A stretch of DNA of 11,757 nucleotides from the NCBI GenBank assembly GCA_025997715.1, contig BNUY01000097.1, positions 1 through 11,757 on the forward strand. Reading direction: 5' to 3'. Of this stretch, positions 1 through 6,710 are shown piece after piece (positions within the stretch are counted from its first letter, which is position 1; every line of letters starts with the position of its first letter). The notes beneath the pieces were generated by a model. That model was not told the DNA's origin and searched no databases. It saw nothing but the letters and a program-made list of their open reading frames with translations. The position numbers were made by a program, and so were the translations under genes. The stretch is from Spirochaetia bacterium (GTDB lineage Bacteria > Spirochaetota > Spirochaetia > Treponematales > Breznakiellaceae).

Positions 1-1074
1 ATAGCCCTTATCGGCGGGGGGACCGCCCGTATTGGGGACCCCTCGGGGAAGACGGAGATGCGGAAGATGCTGAGTTACGATCAGCTTGACGCCAATGCCG
101 CTGCCATCAGCGCCCAACTGGACCGGTTCCTGGGCTTCGACGGGGACAAGGCCCGCCCGGCAAACAACAAGGACTGGCTGGCGGACCTCAACTACATCGA
201 CTTTCTCCGGGAAATCGGCAGCCACTTTTCGGTGAACCGGATGCTCAGCTTTGAAGCCTACAAAATGCGGATGGAAACCGGCCTTTCCTTCATCGAGTTC
301 AACTACCAGCTTCTCCAGAGCTACGATTTCCTGCAGCTCTATCGCCGCTATGGCAACCGCCTCCAGATTGGGGGGGATGATCAGTGGGGTAACATCGTCG
401 CCGGGGCGGACCTCATCCGCCGGATCGAGGGCGCAGAAGTTTTCGGCATGACCTTTCCCCTGGTGACCACATCGGATGGCAAGAAGATGGGCAAGACCGA
501 AAAGGGCGCAATCTTCCTGGACCCCGCCATCACCAGCCCCTACGAATTCTTCCAGTACTGGCGCAATGTCCAGGACGCCGACCTCCGCCGCTTCTTTCTG
601 ATGTTCACCTTTCTCCCGGTAGAGGAGATTGACAGCATTACTACGGCGGGTAAAAACCCCAACGAGGGCAAGGAACGCCTCGCCTGGGAAGTAACCGCCC
701 TGATCCACGGCAAAGACGAGGCGGATAAGGCACAGGCAGGCGCACGGGCAGCCTTTGGAGGCGGCGGCGGGGATAAATCCGCCATGCCCACAGTAACGCT
801 ATCGCAGGCGAAGTTCCAGGCGGGCTATAACGTGGTGGACCTCTTTACCGACGCAGGGTTAGCCCCCACAAAAAGTGAGGCCCGCCGGCTGGTACAGCAG
901 GGGGGAGCTTTTGTGTCAAAGGATGGCGGCGCCGCTTCGCTGACTGCGGTGACCGATATGGCGGCGGTGATTGGGGCCGATGCCCTGGACGGCGATGGGG
1001 AGCTTATTCTGCGGGCGGGGAAGAAACGGTTTTGCCGGGTGGTGACCCACTTACCAGTGGGCGCCCACTGGTAA
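1..1074 (+). CDS. tyrS: Tyrosyl-tRNA synthetase, 5'-truncated by the window edge
   Basis: Cytoplasmic class I aminoacyl-tRNA synthetase that charges tRNA-Tyr with tyrosine. The reading frame is open from base 1 and starts within the catalytic domain (ALIGGGTARIGDPSGKTEMR); the upstream HIGH-type motif is outside the window. Visible landmarks are the tyrosine/tRNA-binding stretch QIGGDDQWGN (from about 364) and the KMSKS-type loop, here KKMGKT at 481-498. A C-terminal S4 RNA-binding domain follows at about 830-1000 (VVDLFTDAGLAPTKSEARRLV). The protein should end near GKKRFCRVV as in relatives, but nine further residues (THLPVGAHW) and the TAA stop are supplied by a perfect palindrome at 1046-1079, so the native stop seems to have been replaced. 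The gene converges with the HAD gene, with 15 bases between the stops. Confidence 0.97.
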   Translation: MALIGGGTARIGDPSGKTEMRKMLSYDQLDANAAAISAQLDRFLGFDGDKARPANNKDWLADLNYIDFLREIGSHFSVNRMLSFEAYKMRMETGLSFIEFNYQLLQSYDFLQLYRRYGNRLQIGGDDQWGNIVAGADLIRRIEGAEVFGMTFPLVTTSDGKKMGKTEKGAIFLDPAITSPYEFFQYWRNVQDADLRRFFLMFTFLPVEEIDSITTAGKNPNEGKERLAWEVTALIHGKDEADKAQAGARAAFGGGGGDKSAMPTVTLSQAKFQAGYNVVDLFTDAGLAPTKSEARRLVQQGGAFVSKDGGAASLTAVTDMAAVIGADALDGDGELILRAGKKRFCRVVTHLPVGAHW

Positions 1075-1079
1075 GTGGG
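1046..1079. repeat. Perfect 34-bp palindrome covering the tyrS stop codon
   Basis: The left arm CCCACTTACCAGTGGGC (1046-1062) is followed with no loop by its exact reverse complement (1063-1079). It encodes the last nine tyrS codons and contains the stop (1072-1074). It lies between convergent genes, so it could act as a terminator stem, but neither side has a T-run. Perfect symmetry and in-frame extension of the protein suggest an inserted palindromic element or a duplication of an arm. That origin is inference; the symmetry is seen directly. Confidence 0.9.
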
Positions 1080-1089
1080 GACTAAGTAG

Positions 1090-1749
1090 CTAAACAAGCT
1101 CCCCCGCTTGTACTGCCGAAAGATCCTTTGCGATGATGTCCGCCCCGGCATTGCGGATTGCCGCTTCCGGGAAGGTGGTGAGGATGCCGAGGCAGCGCAT
1201 CCCTGCGGCCTTGGCGGCCTCTACCCCGCCCACGGAGTCCTCCACTACCCAGCAGTGTTCCGGCGCGGTATCAATACGGCGGGCGGCTTCAAGGAAGATG
1301 TCCGGAAAGGGTTTGTGACGCGCCACATCCAGGCCGTTCACCATTGCGTCAAAGACTCCGGTTGCAAGGCCGATGGCCTCCAGGTTTGCCATCATCTTGA
1401 TATAGTCGGTGCTGGTGGCTACCGCAGTCTTCAGGCCTAAGCCCACGCAGGCTTTGACGAATTCCACCGCCCCCGGCAAGGGCCGTAGCTTACCCTTGAC
1501 GATATCAACGTAGATGGCATAGGTCCGCGCCTTGTCTCGGGTAATCTCAAAGTCCGTGATGCCGTACTTTGCCGCCACTCCCCCCAGGAACTTGTTTTCT
1601 CCCATGCCCACAAATTCGAGGAAGTCCTCGTGCTGTACCTTTGTGTGGTGGGTCTCCTGAAACATCAGCCGGCCCGCTTCGGCGATAAACCACTCCGAAT
1701 CGGTGAGCACCCCGTCCATGTCAAAAATAATTGCCTTTGTTGATTTCAT
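1090..1749 (-). CDS. HAD-superfamily hydrolase, beta-phosphoglucomutase/phosphatase-like
   Basis: A 219-residue protein of the haloacid dehalogenase superfamily, subfamily I. Such proteins are Mg-dependent phosphatases or phosphomutases that form a phospho-aspartate intermediate. All four motifs are visible: FDMDGVLTDSE with nucleophile D10 and acid/base D12, ATSTD (111-115), the lysine in RHKPFPD (K146) and VVEDSVGGVEAAKAAGM with E170/D171. The helical cap lies between motifs I and II. The second catalytic Asp (D12) fits both phosphatases and beta-phosphoglucomutase, so the substrate (a sugar phosphate or similar) cannot be fixed. The ATG lies one base after the murJ stop, with AAGGGA just upstream inside murJ, which implies translational coupling and co-transcription with murJ. 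No functional link to lipid II flipping is evident. Confidence 0.9.
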   Translation of the reverse strand: MKSTKAIIFDMDGVLTDSEWFIAEAGRLMFQETHHTKVQHEDFLEFVGMGENKFLGGVAAKYGITDFEITRDKARTYAIYVDIVKGKLRPLPGAVEFVKACVGLGLKTAVATSTDYIKMMANLEAIGLATGVFDAMVNGLDVARHKPFPDIFLEAARRIDTAPEHCWVVEDSVGGVEAAKAAGMRCLGILTTFPEAAIRNAGADIIAKDLSAVQAGELV

Positions 1750-1750
1750 A

Positions 1751-3337
1751 CTATCCCTTCTTCCGCACCATATTCCAAATCGCCCGTACCTGTTTATCCT
1801 TAGTGACTACCAACAAAATTATGCCTACCACCGCAAAGATGATTGCATTGATGATCAGGGGAAATCCCTGGGCCATGAGGCGCTTATGTCCGGCAAAAAA
1901 GGCGAGGATGTGAGGGGACAGCGCCCGTACCGGGATGGCGGCGATGCAGGAGAAGATGATTAGTTTTACTGCGTAGACCAGGGCGGCGCGGAGGGCCTTG
2001 TCCAGGCGTATTTGATGGTTGCGGCGGAGGAAGACCAGCAGGAGGGCGGTGTTGACCGCGCTGGCGATGGTAAGCGCGAAGGCGACACCGGCGCCTTTGA
2101 GGGGGCCCACCAGGATGGCGGCCAGGGCCATGTTCACCACGAAGGAGATGATCCCCGCCAGGGTAGGGGATTTGGAATCGCTCTGGGCATAGAATGCCGG
2201 GGCCAGGATGCGGTTCAGGGCGATGAAGAAAAGGCCGGGCATGTGGAAGGTGAAAGCGGACAGGGTGAGGGCCACGGAGCCGTCATCAAAACTGCGGCTT
2301 TGAAAGAGGAGCCGTATCAGGGTTTCGCCCTGGGAGAGCGCAAAGAAGGTGATGGGGATGGTGATCAAGGCGATGATGTCTATTGCCTGGACCAGCCGCT
2401 CGTGGTAATGGTCCCATTGGGCGGATTTGGCGTACTCCGACAGGTCCGGTAGTAAAACGGTGCCGATGGATACCGCGAAAACCCCCAGGATCAGTTCCTG
2501 GAGCCGCAGCGAATACTGGAGGCTTGAGACCACCCCTTCCCCAGCATTCCCCGCCAGGGCGGTGGAAACCAGATCGTTGAGCTGATAGGCCGCCATCCCG
2601 ATGATGGTTGGGCCTATTAGCCTAAGCACCTTCCGGGTACCGGGATGTTTAAAGGCCCGTTTCAGGCCGGTGAAAAAGAAGGGGAAGCCTTTTTGGAGGA
2701 CGAAGGGGAACTGGATGGCTGCTTCCAGGAAGCCCCCGATGAGGATGCCTATCGCCATGGCCCGGGCGGGGTTGGCGGTAAAGGGGCTGAAGCCATAGGC
2801 GCAGAGGATGGTGACCAGGTTGAGGAGGATGGGCCCTAACCCTGAGGGGGCGAATACCCGGACGCTGTTCAGGATGCCCTGGAAAAGGGCGGCCACGGAA
2901 ACAAAGGCCAGGAAGGGGAACATCAGCCGGGTGAGGAAGACGGTTTCGTCAAACGCTTCCATTCCGAAGATGGACACCACGTAAGGGCTTACAAGGATGC
3001 CGACGATCACCGCCAGGGTCACAAAGAAGGTCAGAAAAGTAAAGACACAGGAAAGGAATTCCCGGATTTTCTTCCGGTTATCGGATAGCCCTTGGCTATC
3101 TTCTATTAGATATTCCTTGAAGGTGGGGATGAAAGCTACGGAGATGGAGCCCTCGGCAAAGAGGCGGCGGAAGAGGTTGGGGATCATGAAAGCCACGGAA
3201 AAGGCGTCGGAAAGGGCGGTGGTTCCCAGGAGGCTGGCCTTGGCCATTTCCCGGAGGAGCCCCAGGACGCGGGATACCAGGGTGAGCAGGGACAAAGCTG
3301 AACCGTGACGTACCAATGACCGGGAGGATGCGCCCAT
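1751..3337 (-). CDS. murJ: Lipid II flippase MurJ (MviN family)
   Basis: Integral inner-membrane protein that moves lipid-linked peptidoglycan precursor (lipid II) to the periplasmic side. With the ATG at 3337 it has 528 residues, normal for the family. The N-terminus carries the hallmark run SRVLGLLRE and then DAFSVAFMIPNLFRRLFAEGS, containing the conserved arginines and Asp lining the MurJ cavity. About 14 hydrophobic segments follow to the C-terminus, matching the MOP-exporter fold. An in-frame TTG at 3373 would add 12 residues (RKSGQGAKLKP-type, polar, not family-like) and has no Shine-Dalgarno, so the ATG is preferred, although its own AAGGGG lies a rather distant 14 bases upstream. First gene of a two-gene unit with the HAD gene; it may also receive read-through from the damaged accessory genes upstream on the same strand. 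Confidence 0.96.
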   Translation of the reverse strand: MGASSRSLVRHGSALSLLTLVSRVLGLLREMAKASLLGTTALSDAFSVAFMIPNLFRRLFAEGSISVAFIPTFKEYLIEDSQGLSDNRKKIREFLSCVFTFLTFFVTLAVIVGILVSPYVVSIFGMEAFDETVFLTRLMFPFLAFVSVAALFQGILNSVRVFAPSGLGPILLNLVTILCAYGFSPFTANPARAMAIGILIGGFLEAAIQFPFVLQKGFPFFFTGLKRAFKHPGTRKVLRLIGPTIIGMAAYQLNDLVSTALAGNAGEGVVSSLQYSLRLQELILGVFAVSIGTVLLPDLSEYAKSAQWDHYHERLVQAIDIIALITIPITFFALSQGETLIRLLFQSRSFDDGSVALTLSAFTFHMPGLFFIALNRILAPAFYAQSDSKSPTLAGIISFVVNMALAAILVGPLKGAGVAFALTIASAVNTALLLVFLRRNHQIRLDKALRAALVYAVKLIIFSCIAAIPVRALSPHILAFFAGHKRLMAQGFPLIINAIIFAVVGIILLVVTKDKQVRAIWNMVRKKG

Positions 3338-3407
3338 GGGTTTTAGTTTAGCCCCTTGCCCGCTTTTCCGCAATCACGGCAAGGCAGATGCGTCAGTAAC
3401 CAATCCG

Positions 3408-3709
3408 TTATTCATACCGGTTTACCGGTTGTATTTGCCCACGGCGAATATCAAATACATTCCAGGTAGTCCCTGTTTTCCCCGGCTCTGTCTGATACCG
3501 CATATTAAGCCGGTTATTAACATATACCCGGATAACCGCCTTTGATTGGGACAGCCGCGAATTATTTACCGCGTCACGATTACTGTAGTTGTGTATAAAA
3601 AAATGATATGCTACGCTTTGTAAACATCGTCCTTTTTTGGATCGGTTTGAGCCGTAACGTGAAATATGAGGCAAACAAGCAGGATAATCATCATCATTCG
3701 GTTTTTCAT
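3408..3709 (-). pseudogene. Secreted YfaP/DUF2135-like small protein, split by a -1 frameshift
   Basis: The ATG at 3709 has a good Shine-Dalgarno (AGGAG, 9 bases away) and begins a clear signal peptide, MKNRMMMIILLVCLIFHVTA, then QTDPKKDDVYKA and TAG (3611-3613), giving only 32 residues. The -1 frame continues to TAA at 3408 and encodes a recognisable beta-sandwich end: YHFFIHNYSN, AVIRVYV, then TGTTWNVFDIRRGQIQPVN, resembling YfaP/DUF2135-type domains. The frames join exactly at A AAA AAG (codons 24-26, complement of the T6 run at 3632-3637). Reading -1 there gives a continuous 100-residue secreted protein. Either one A has been lost (decay) or ribosomes slip. It starts 19 bases after the lipoprotein gene, so the two form an operon. 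The family assignment is tentative. Confidence 0.55.
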
Positions 3710-3728
3710 AATCTATTCTCCTCTCTGA

Positions 3729-4508
3729 TTATTTTTCCTTAAACGCTATGCCCAATGAATAAAAAGCCGATCTGTCCGGCTCAACCCAACGGTCAATACG
3801 AAACCCGGTTAATTCGGCTTTGGACAATTGCACACTCCCCTCTGAACTTGTCCGGCTGGTATCATTGTTTTTTGAACCTGAAAAATAATCAAGGTATGAG
3901 CCGTGTTTTTGAGCGATTTTATGAGCCGCATATATATCTGCAACAACCATTCCTCTTGACATATCAGCATACCGGCCTACCATTCCAACACCAACATCGT
4001 ATCCGTCAATTTTTGGCATGGTGTTAATCCATTCCGGTTTAGCGCTATGATCCGGTATATACAGCGGCGAAGACGTATCTTTTGTGTATCGTCCTATAGC
4101 CGCAATAAGATCCGGAAGAACACAGGTAGTAATAATGGTTATATCTTTTTTAATTTCATCGATTTTTGTATTGTCATAATCGAGATTTGAGTCATATAAA
4201 TTCTGCAAAACGGTATTTTCATTTAAGGAAACCCTCACCGTATCAATCAGGAATCCCTGTTTCATGGCGATCTGATTTGCAATATGCTCAATGACCGCTT
4301 CTTTTTCTTTTTCAGGGGTGGACATGTGCCCTGAAATACCTACATAGACATTTTCACCATAGGTACTAATGTCCAGATACGTATTAAGCAGACGTATATT
4401 TTCTTCCGGTGTATTCTTTTTCGGCGCATTCTTTTTTGGAGGCGCGCTGCCGCATCAAAAAAACAAAAGAAAAGGCAGGATAAATACAAAACATCTTTGT
4501 AATTTCAT
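3729..4508 (-). pseudogene. LPP20-like lipoprotein with TGA at the lipobox -1 position
   Basis: The ATG at 4508 has AGGAAA five bases upstream and starts a lipoprotein signal peptide, MKLQRCFVFILPFLLFF. Codon 18 is TGA (4455-4457), directly followed by Cys-Gly-Ser and then an uninterrupted frame to 3729. The stop sits exactly where the Gly/Ala/Ser before the lipidated Cys belongs; GGA to TGA is one substitution. The intact remainder has two segments of the type YVGIS..A.....A and YDVGVGMVGRYADMSRG...AAHKIA, each preceded or followed by LPP20-style patterns such as PEWINTMPK and a closing DRSAFYSLGIAF. This suggests two tandem LPP20-like domains in a surface or periplasmic lipoprotein. An internal ATG at 4325 could give a 198-residue cytoplasmic product without a signal, unlikely to be the native form. 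The LPP20 assignment is moderate; the lesion is certain from the sequence. Confidence 0.65.
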
Positions 4509-4534
4509 GTTTTCCTCATATTTCGGGTACCGCA

Positions 4535-4732
4535 ATGAAAACATTCAAATATTCAGAAGCACGGCAAAATTTTTCCACCGTATTAAATACCGCCTTAAAA
4601 GAAGACGTATTTATTACAAGAAAAGACGGAAGCAGATTTAAATTAATATCCGTAAATAAAAAAGAAAAAAAATCACCCTTTGATATTGAAGGAATAAATA
4701 CTGATATTACAACAAAGGATTTATTGAAATAA
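4535..4732 (+). CDS. Phd/YefM-family antitoxin, C-terminus lost by frameshift
   Basis: A 65-residue protein of the Phd/YefM (prevent-host-death) antitoxin family, DNA-binding repressors that neutralise a partner toxin through the C-terminus. The N-terminus MKTFKYSEARQNFSTVLNTA and the core VFITRKDGSRFKLISV match the family's dimerisation and DNA-binding half. The frame stops at 4730-4732 just after DITTKD. The -1 frame continues as FIEIIRECREGPDYFKQKYK to TAA at 4780-4782, which is the expected family tail. One extra T in the run at 4720-4722 would restore an 82-residue protein. The repressor half is therefore intact, while the toxin-binding tail is truncated. No toxin gene follows. Its start lies only 26 bases from the oppositely oriented lipoprotein start, so the control regions must overlap. 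The Shine-Dalgarno is weak. Confidence 0.7.
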   Translation: MKTFKYSEARQNFSTVLNTALKEDVFITRKDGSRFKLISVNKKEKKSPFDIEGINTDITTKDLLK

Positions 4733-4778
4733 TACGGGAATGCCGGGAAGGACCCGATTATTTTAAACAGAAGTATAA

Positions 4779-5051
4779 ATAACACAAACCGGCGCCGGAA
4801 GCGGATACTCACCTATCTGCGTAAGTTTCCCGCTATCCCGGTCAATCCTGAATACCACCTTCGGGGTCAACGAAGGGTGGCTACGGACCGGGGAGGGGGA
4901 AATATTCCGGAAAGACATGAAAGCGGACTATAAAATGGACGAGGTGGAGGCGATTTTTAAGCAGTTAAACCCTTATTTCCAGGATTTTATCCTCGACCAA
5001 AGCGGAAACTCCTTGAATATGAGACAAGGGGCGAGAAAAAGGGCTGAATAG
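4779..5051 (+). pseudogene. 3' remnant of an unrecognised gene
   Basis: This frame is open for 90 codons from the stop at 4776-4778 to TAG at 5049-5051, but has no ATG, GTG or TTG with a Shine-Dalgarno at its beginning; the first ATG (4917) leaves only 44 codons. The encoded end looks like real protein, hydrophilic and helix-forming: FGVNEGWLRTGEGEIFRKDM and later LNPYFQDFILDQSGNS. I do not recognise the family. It sits where a toxin partner for the antitoxin would be, but nothing supports a toxin identity. Best read as the tail of a deleted gene. Confidence 0.4.
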
Positions 5052-5080
5052 TTTACAAATTAAGATATATATACGGTGTA

Positions 5081-5108
5081 TTGACAATCCCTGCTTTCTT
5101 GCTATATC
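5081..5108 (+). promoter_or_regulatory. Sigma-70-type promoter for the rny operon
   Basis: A perfect -35 TTGACA (5081-5086), a 16-base spacer and -10 TATATC (5103-5108), the latter preceded by TGC, an extended -10. Transcription would start near 5115, leaving about 50 bases of leader before the rny ATG. The preceding 30 bases are AT-rich, as often seen upstream of strong promoters. Confidence 0.7.
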
Positions 5109-5121
5109 CTGAACTGTACTG

Positions 5122-5138
5122 AAGAACCTACGGTTCTT
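5122..5138 (+). other. Hairpin in the rny mRNA leader
   Basis: AAGAACC (5122-5128) and GGTTCTT (5132-5138) form a perfect 7-bp stem with a three-base loop, 26 bases before the rny start. It has no long T-run after it, so a terminator is unlikely. It could protect the 5' end or be a site of autoregulation by RNase Y; this is inference. Confidence 0.55.
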
Positions 5139-5164
5139 TGATACTTATCGGTAAGGGGTGTATC

Positions 5165-6694
5165 ATGAGGTGGATCATGTGGATTATCCTCCCTCTTGCC
5201 GGGTTAACCTTAGGCTGGACTATACGCTGGTTGTACGCCAGATTTCAACTTACGGCATCGGAGCAACGCGCCGAACGTATAAAACAGGATGCGATAAAGG
5301 AAGCTGAGGCTAAAAAGAAGGAGATTCTTCTTGAAGCAAAAGAACAAGTTATCCGTGATCGGAATCAGCAGGAAAGGGAGACCCGGGAACGCAGGGGAGA
5401 GTTGCAGCGGTACGAGAAACGTATTCTGCAAAAAGAAGAAGCGATAGATAAGAAAACGACTCAAATCGAGCGGACCGAACTGGTTCTGGCCGATAAGGAA
5501 CGGGTTCTGCAAAGCCGGGATGACGCTCTGGGAAAGGAAGAGGAGCGGTACCGGGCGGAACTGGAACGGATTTCGGGGCTCTCCGTGGACGAGGCGAAGG
5601 CCCTTATTATTCGGGATGTGGAGAACGAGGCCCGGCATGACGCCCAGGGGATTGTCCTCAAGATTGAGGCGGAGGCCAACCTTTCTGCGGAAAAGAAAGC
5701 CCGGGATGTGCTGCTCACCACCATCCAGCGCCTGGCCACTGAGGTAACCGGCGAGGTGACCGTGGCCACCGTGACCCTCCCCAACGACGAAATGAAGGGG
5801 CGGATTATTGGCCGGGAGGGGCGGAACATCCGTACCCTGGAAACCATGACCGGGGTGGATATCATCATCGACGATACCCCGGAGGCGGTGGTTATCTCCT
5901 GCTTTGACCCGGTGCGCCGGGAAATTGCCAAGGTGAGCATGGAACGGCTCATCGTCGACGGGCGGATCCATCCGGCCCGGATTGAGGAAATTGTCACCAA
6001 GGTTACCAGGGATATTTCCCAGAAGATCTTCGAGGAGGGCGAAAAGGTGCTCTTCGACCTGGGTATCCATAACATCAACCAAGAAGCCATACGCACCCTG
6101 GGGCGGCTCTATTTCCGCACCAGTTACGGCCAGAATGTACTCTCCCACTCCAAGGAAGTGGCGATCATCGCGGGGATTTTGGCTTCCGAGGTGGGGGCCA
6201 ACCGGGAACTGGCTAAGCGGGGGGCGCTGCTCCACGACATCGGCAAGGGGATCGAAAGCGATTCGGACCTGAACCATGCGGAGATCGGTATGGACATGGC
6301 CCGGAAGATGGGGGAGGACCCCCGGATCATCAACGCCATCGGGAGCCATCACAACGATATGGAGCCCTCCTGCATCGAATCGGTGCTGGTACAGATAGCG
6401 GATGCCATTTCCGCAGCCCGGCCCGGCGCCCGAAGAGAAACCCTGGACAATTACGTCAAGCGGCTGGAAAACCTGGAGAATATCGCCACGGGCTTTACCG
6501 GGGTGGATAAGGCCTTTGCCATACAGGCGGGGCGGGAACTGCGGATCATGGTCAACAACGAGGCCCTGAACGACGAGCAGTCCCGGGATCTGGCTAAGCA
6601 GATTGCCAAGAAGATCGAGAACGACCTGCGCTACCCCGGGAGGATCAGGGTAACGATCATCCGGGAAACCAGGATCACCGAGTACGCGCGGTAA
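5165..6694 (+). CDS. rny: Ribonuclease Y
   Basis: Membrane-anchored endoribonuclease that initiates mRNA decay, a functional counterpart of RNase E. With the ATG at 5165 (AGGGG six bases upstream) it has 509 residues, the family length. An in-frame TTG at 5138 has no ribosome-binding site and falls in the leader hairpin. Order of parts: one N-terminal membrane helix (about 5-25), a long charged coiled coil (about 28-190), a KH RNA-binding domain with GRIIGREGRNIR (212-223) and an HD metal-dependent domain with LLHDIGK (H357, D358) and IGSHHND (H395-H396). It closes with YPGRIRVTIIRETRITEYA, near-identical to characterised members. All catalytic motifs are present. First gene of the operon with the DUF5312-like gene and ymdB. 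Confidence 0.98.
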   Translation: MRWIMWIILPLAGLTLGWTIRWLYARFQLTASEQRAERIKQDAIKEAEAKKKEILLEAKEQVIRDRNQQERETRERRGELQRYEKRILQKEEAIDKKTTQIERTELVLADKERVLQSRDDALGKEEERYRAELERISGLSVDEAKALIIRDVENEARHDAQGIVLKIEAEANLSAEKKARDVLLTTIQRLATEVTGEVTVATVTLPNDEMKGRIIGREGRNIRTLETMTGVDIIIDDTPEAVVISCFDPVRREIAKVSMERLIVDGRIHPARIEEIVTKVTRDISQKIFEEGEKVLFDLGIHNINQEAIRTLGRLYFRTSYGQNVLSHSKEVAIIAGILASEVGANRELAKRGALLHDIGKGIESDSDLNHAEIGMDMARKMGEDPRIINAIGSHHNDMEPSCIESVLVQIADAISAARPGARRETLDNYVKRLENLENIATGFTGVDKAFAIQAGRELRIMVNNEALNDEQSRDLAKQIAKKIENDLRYPGRIRVTIIRETRITEYAR

Positions 6695-6710
6695 ATAAGC
6701 GGGAATTGCC

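Noticed and set aside
1703..1963. Plus-strand frame across the murJ/HAD junction
   Set aside because: Shadow of two confidently assigned minus-strand genes.
3338..3373. TTG start for murJ at 3373
   Set aside because: No Shine-Dalgarno, and the extra 12 residues are polar and unlike MurJ N-termini; the ATG at 3337 gives the usual length.
4420..4457. Selenocysteine insertion at the lipoprotein TGA
   Set aside because: Only a short CGGC/GCCG pairing is possible downstream; no convincing bacterial SECIS hairpin, and selenocysteine before a lipobox Cys would be without precedent to my knowledge.
4783..5051. Toxin gene partnering the Phd/YefM antitoxin
   Set aside because: No start codon in a suitable frame and no PIN, RelE or Doc motif; only an unidentifiable tail is present.
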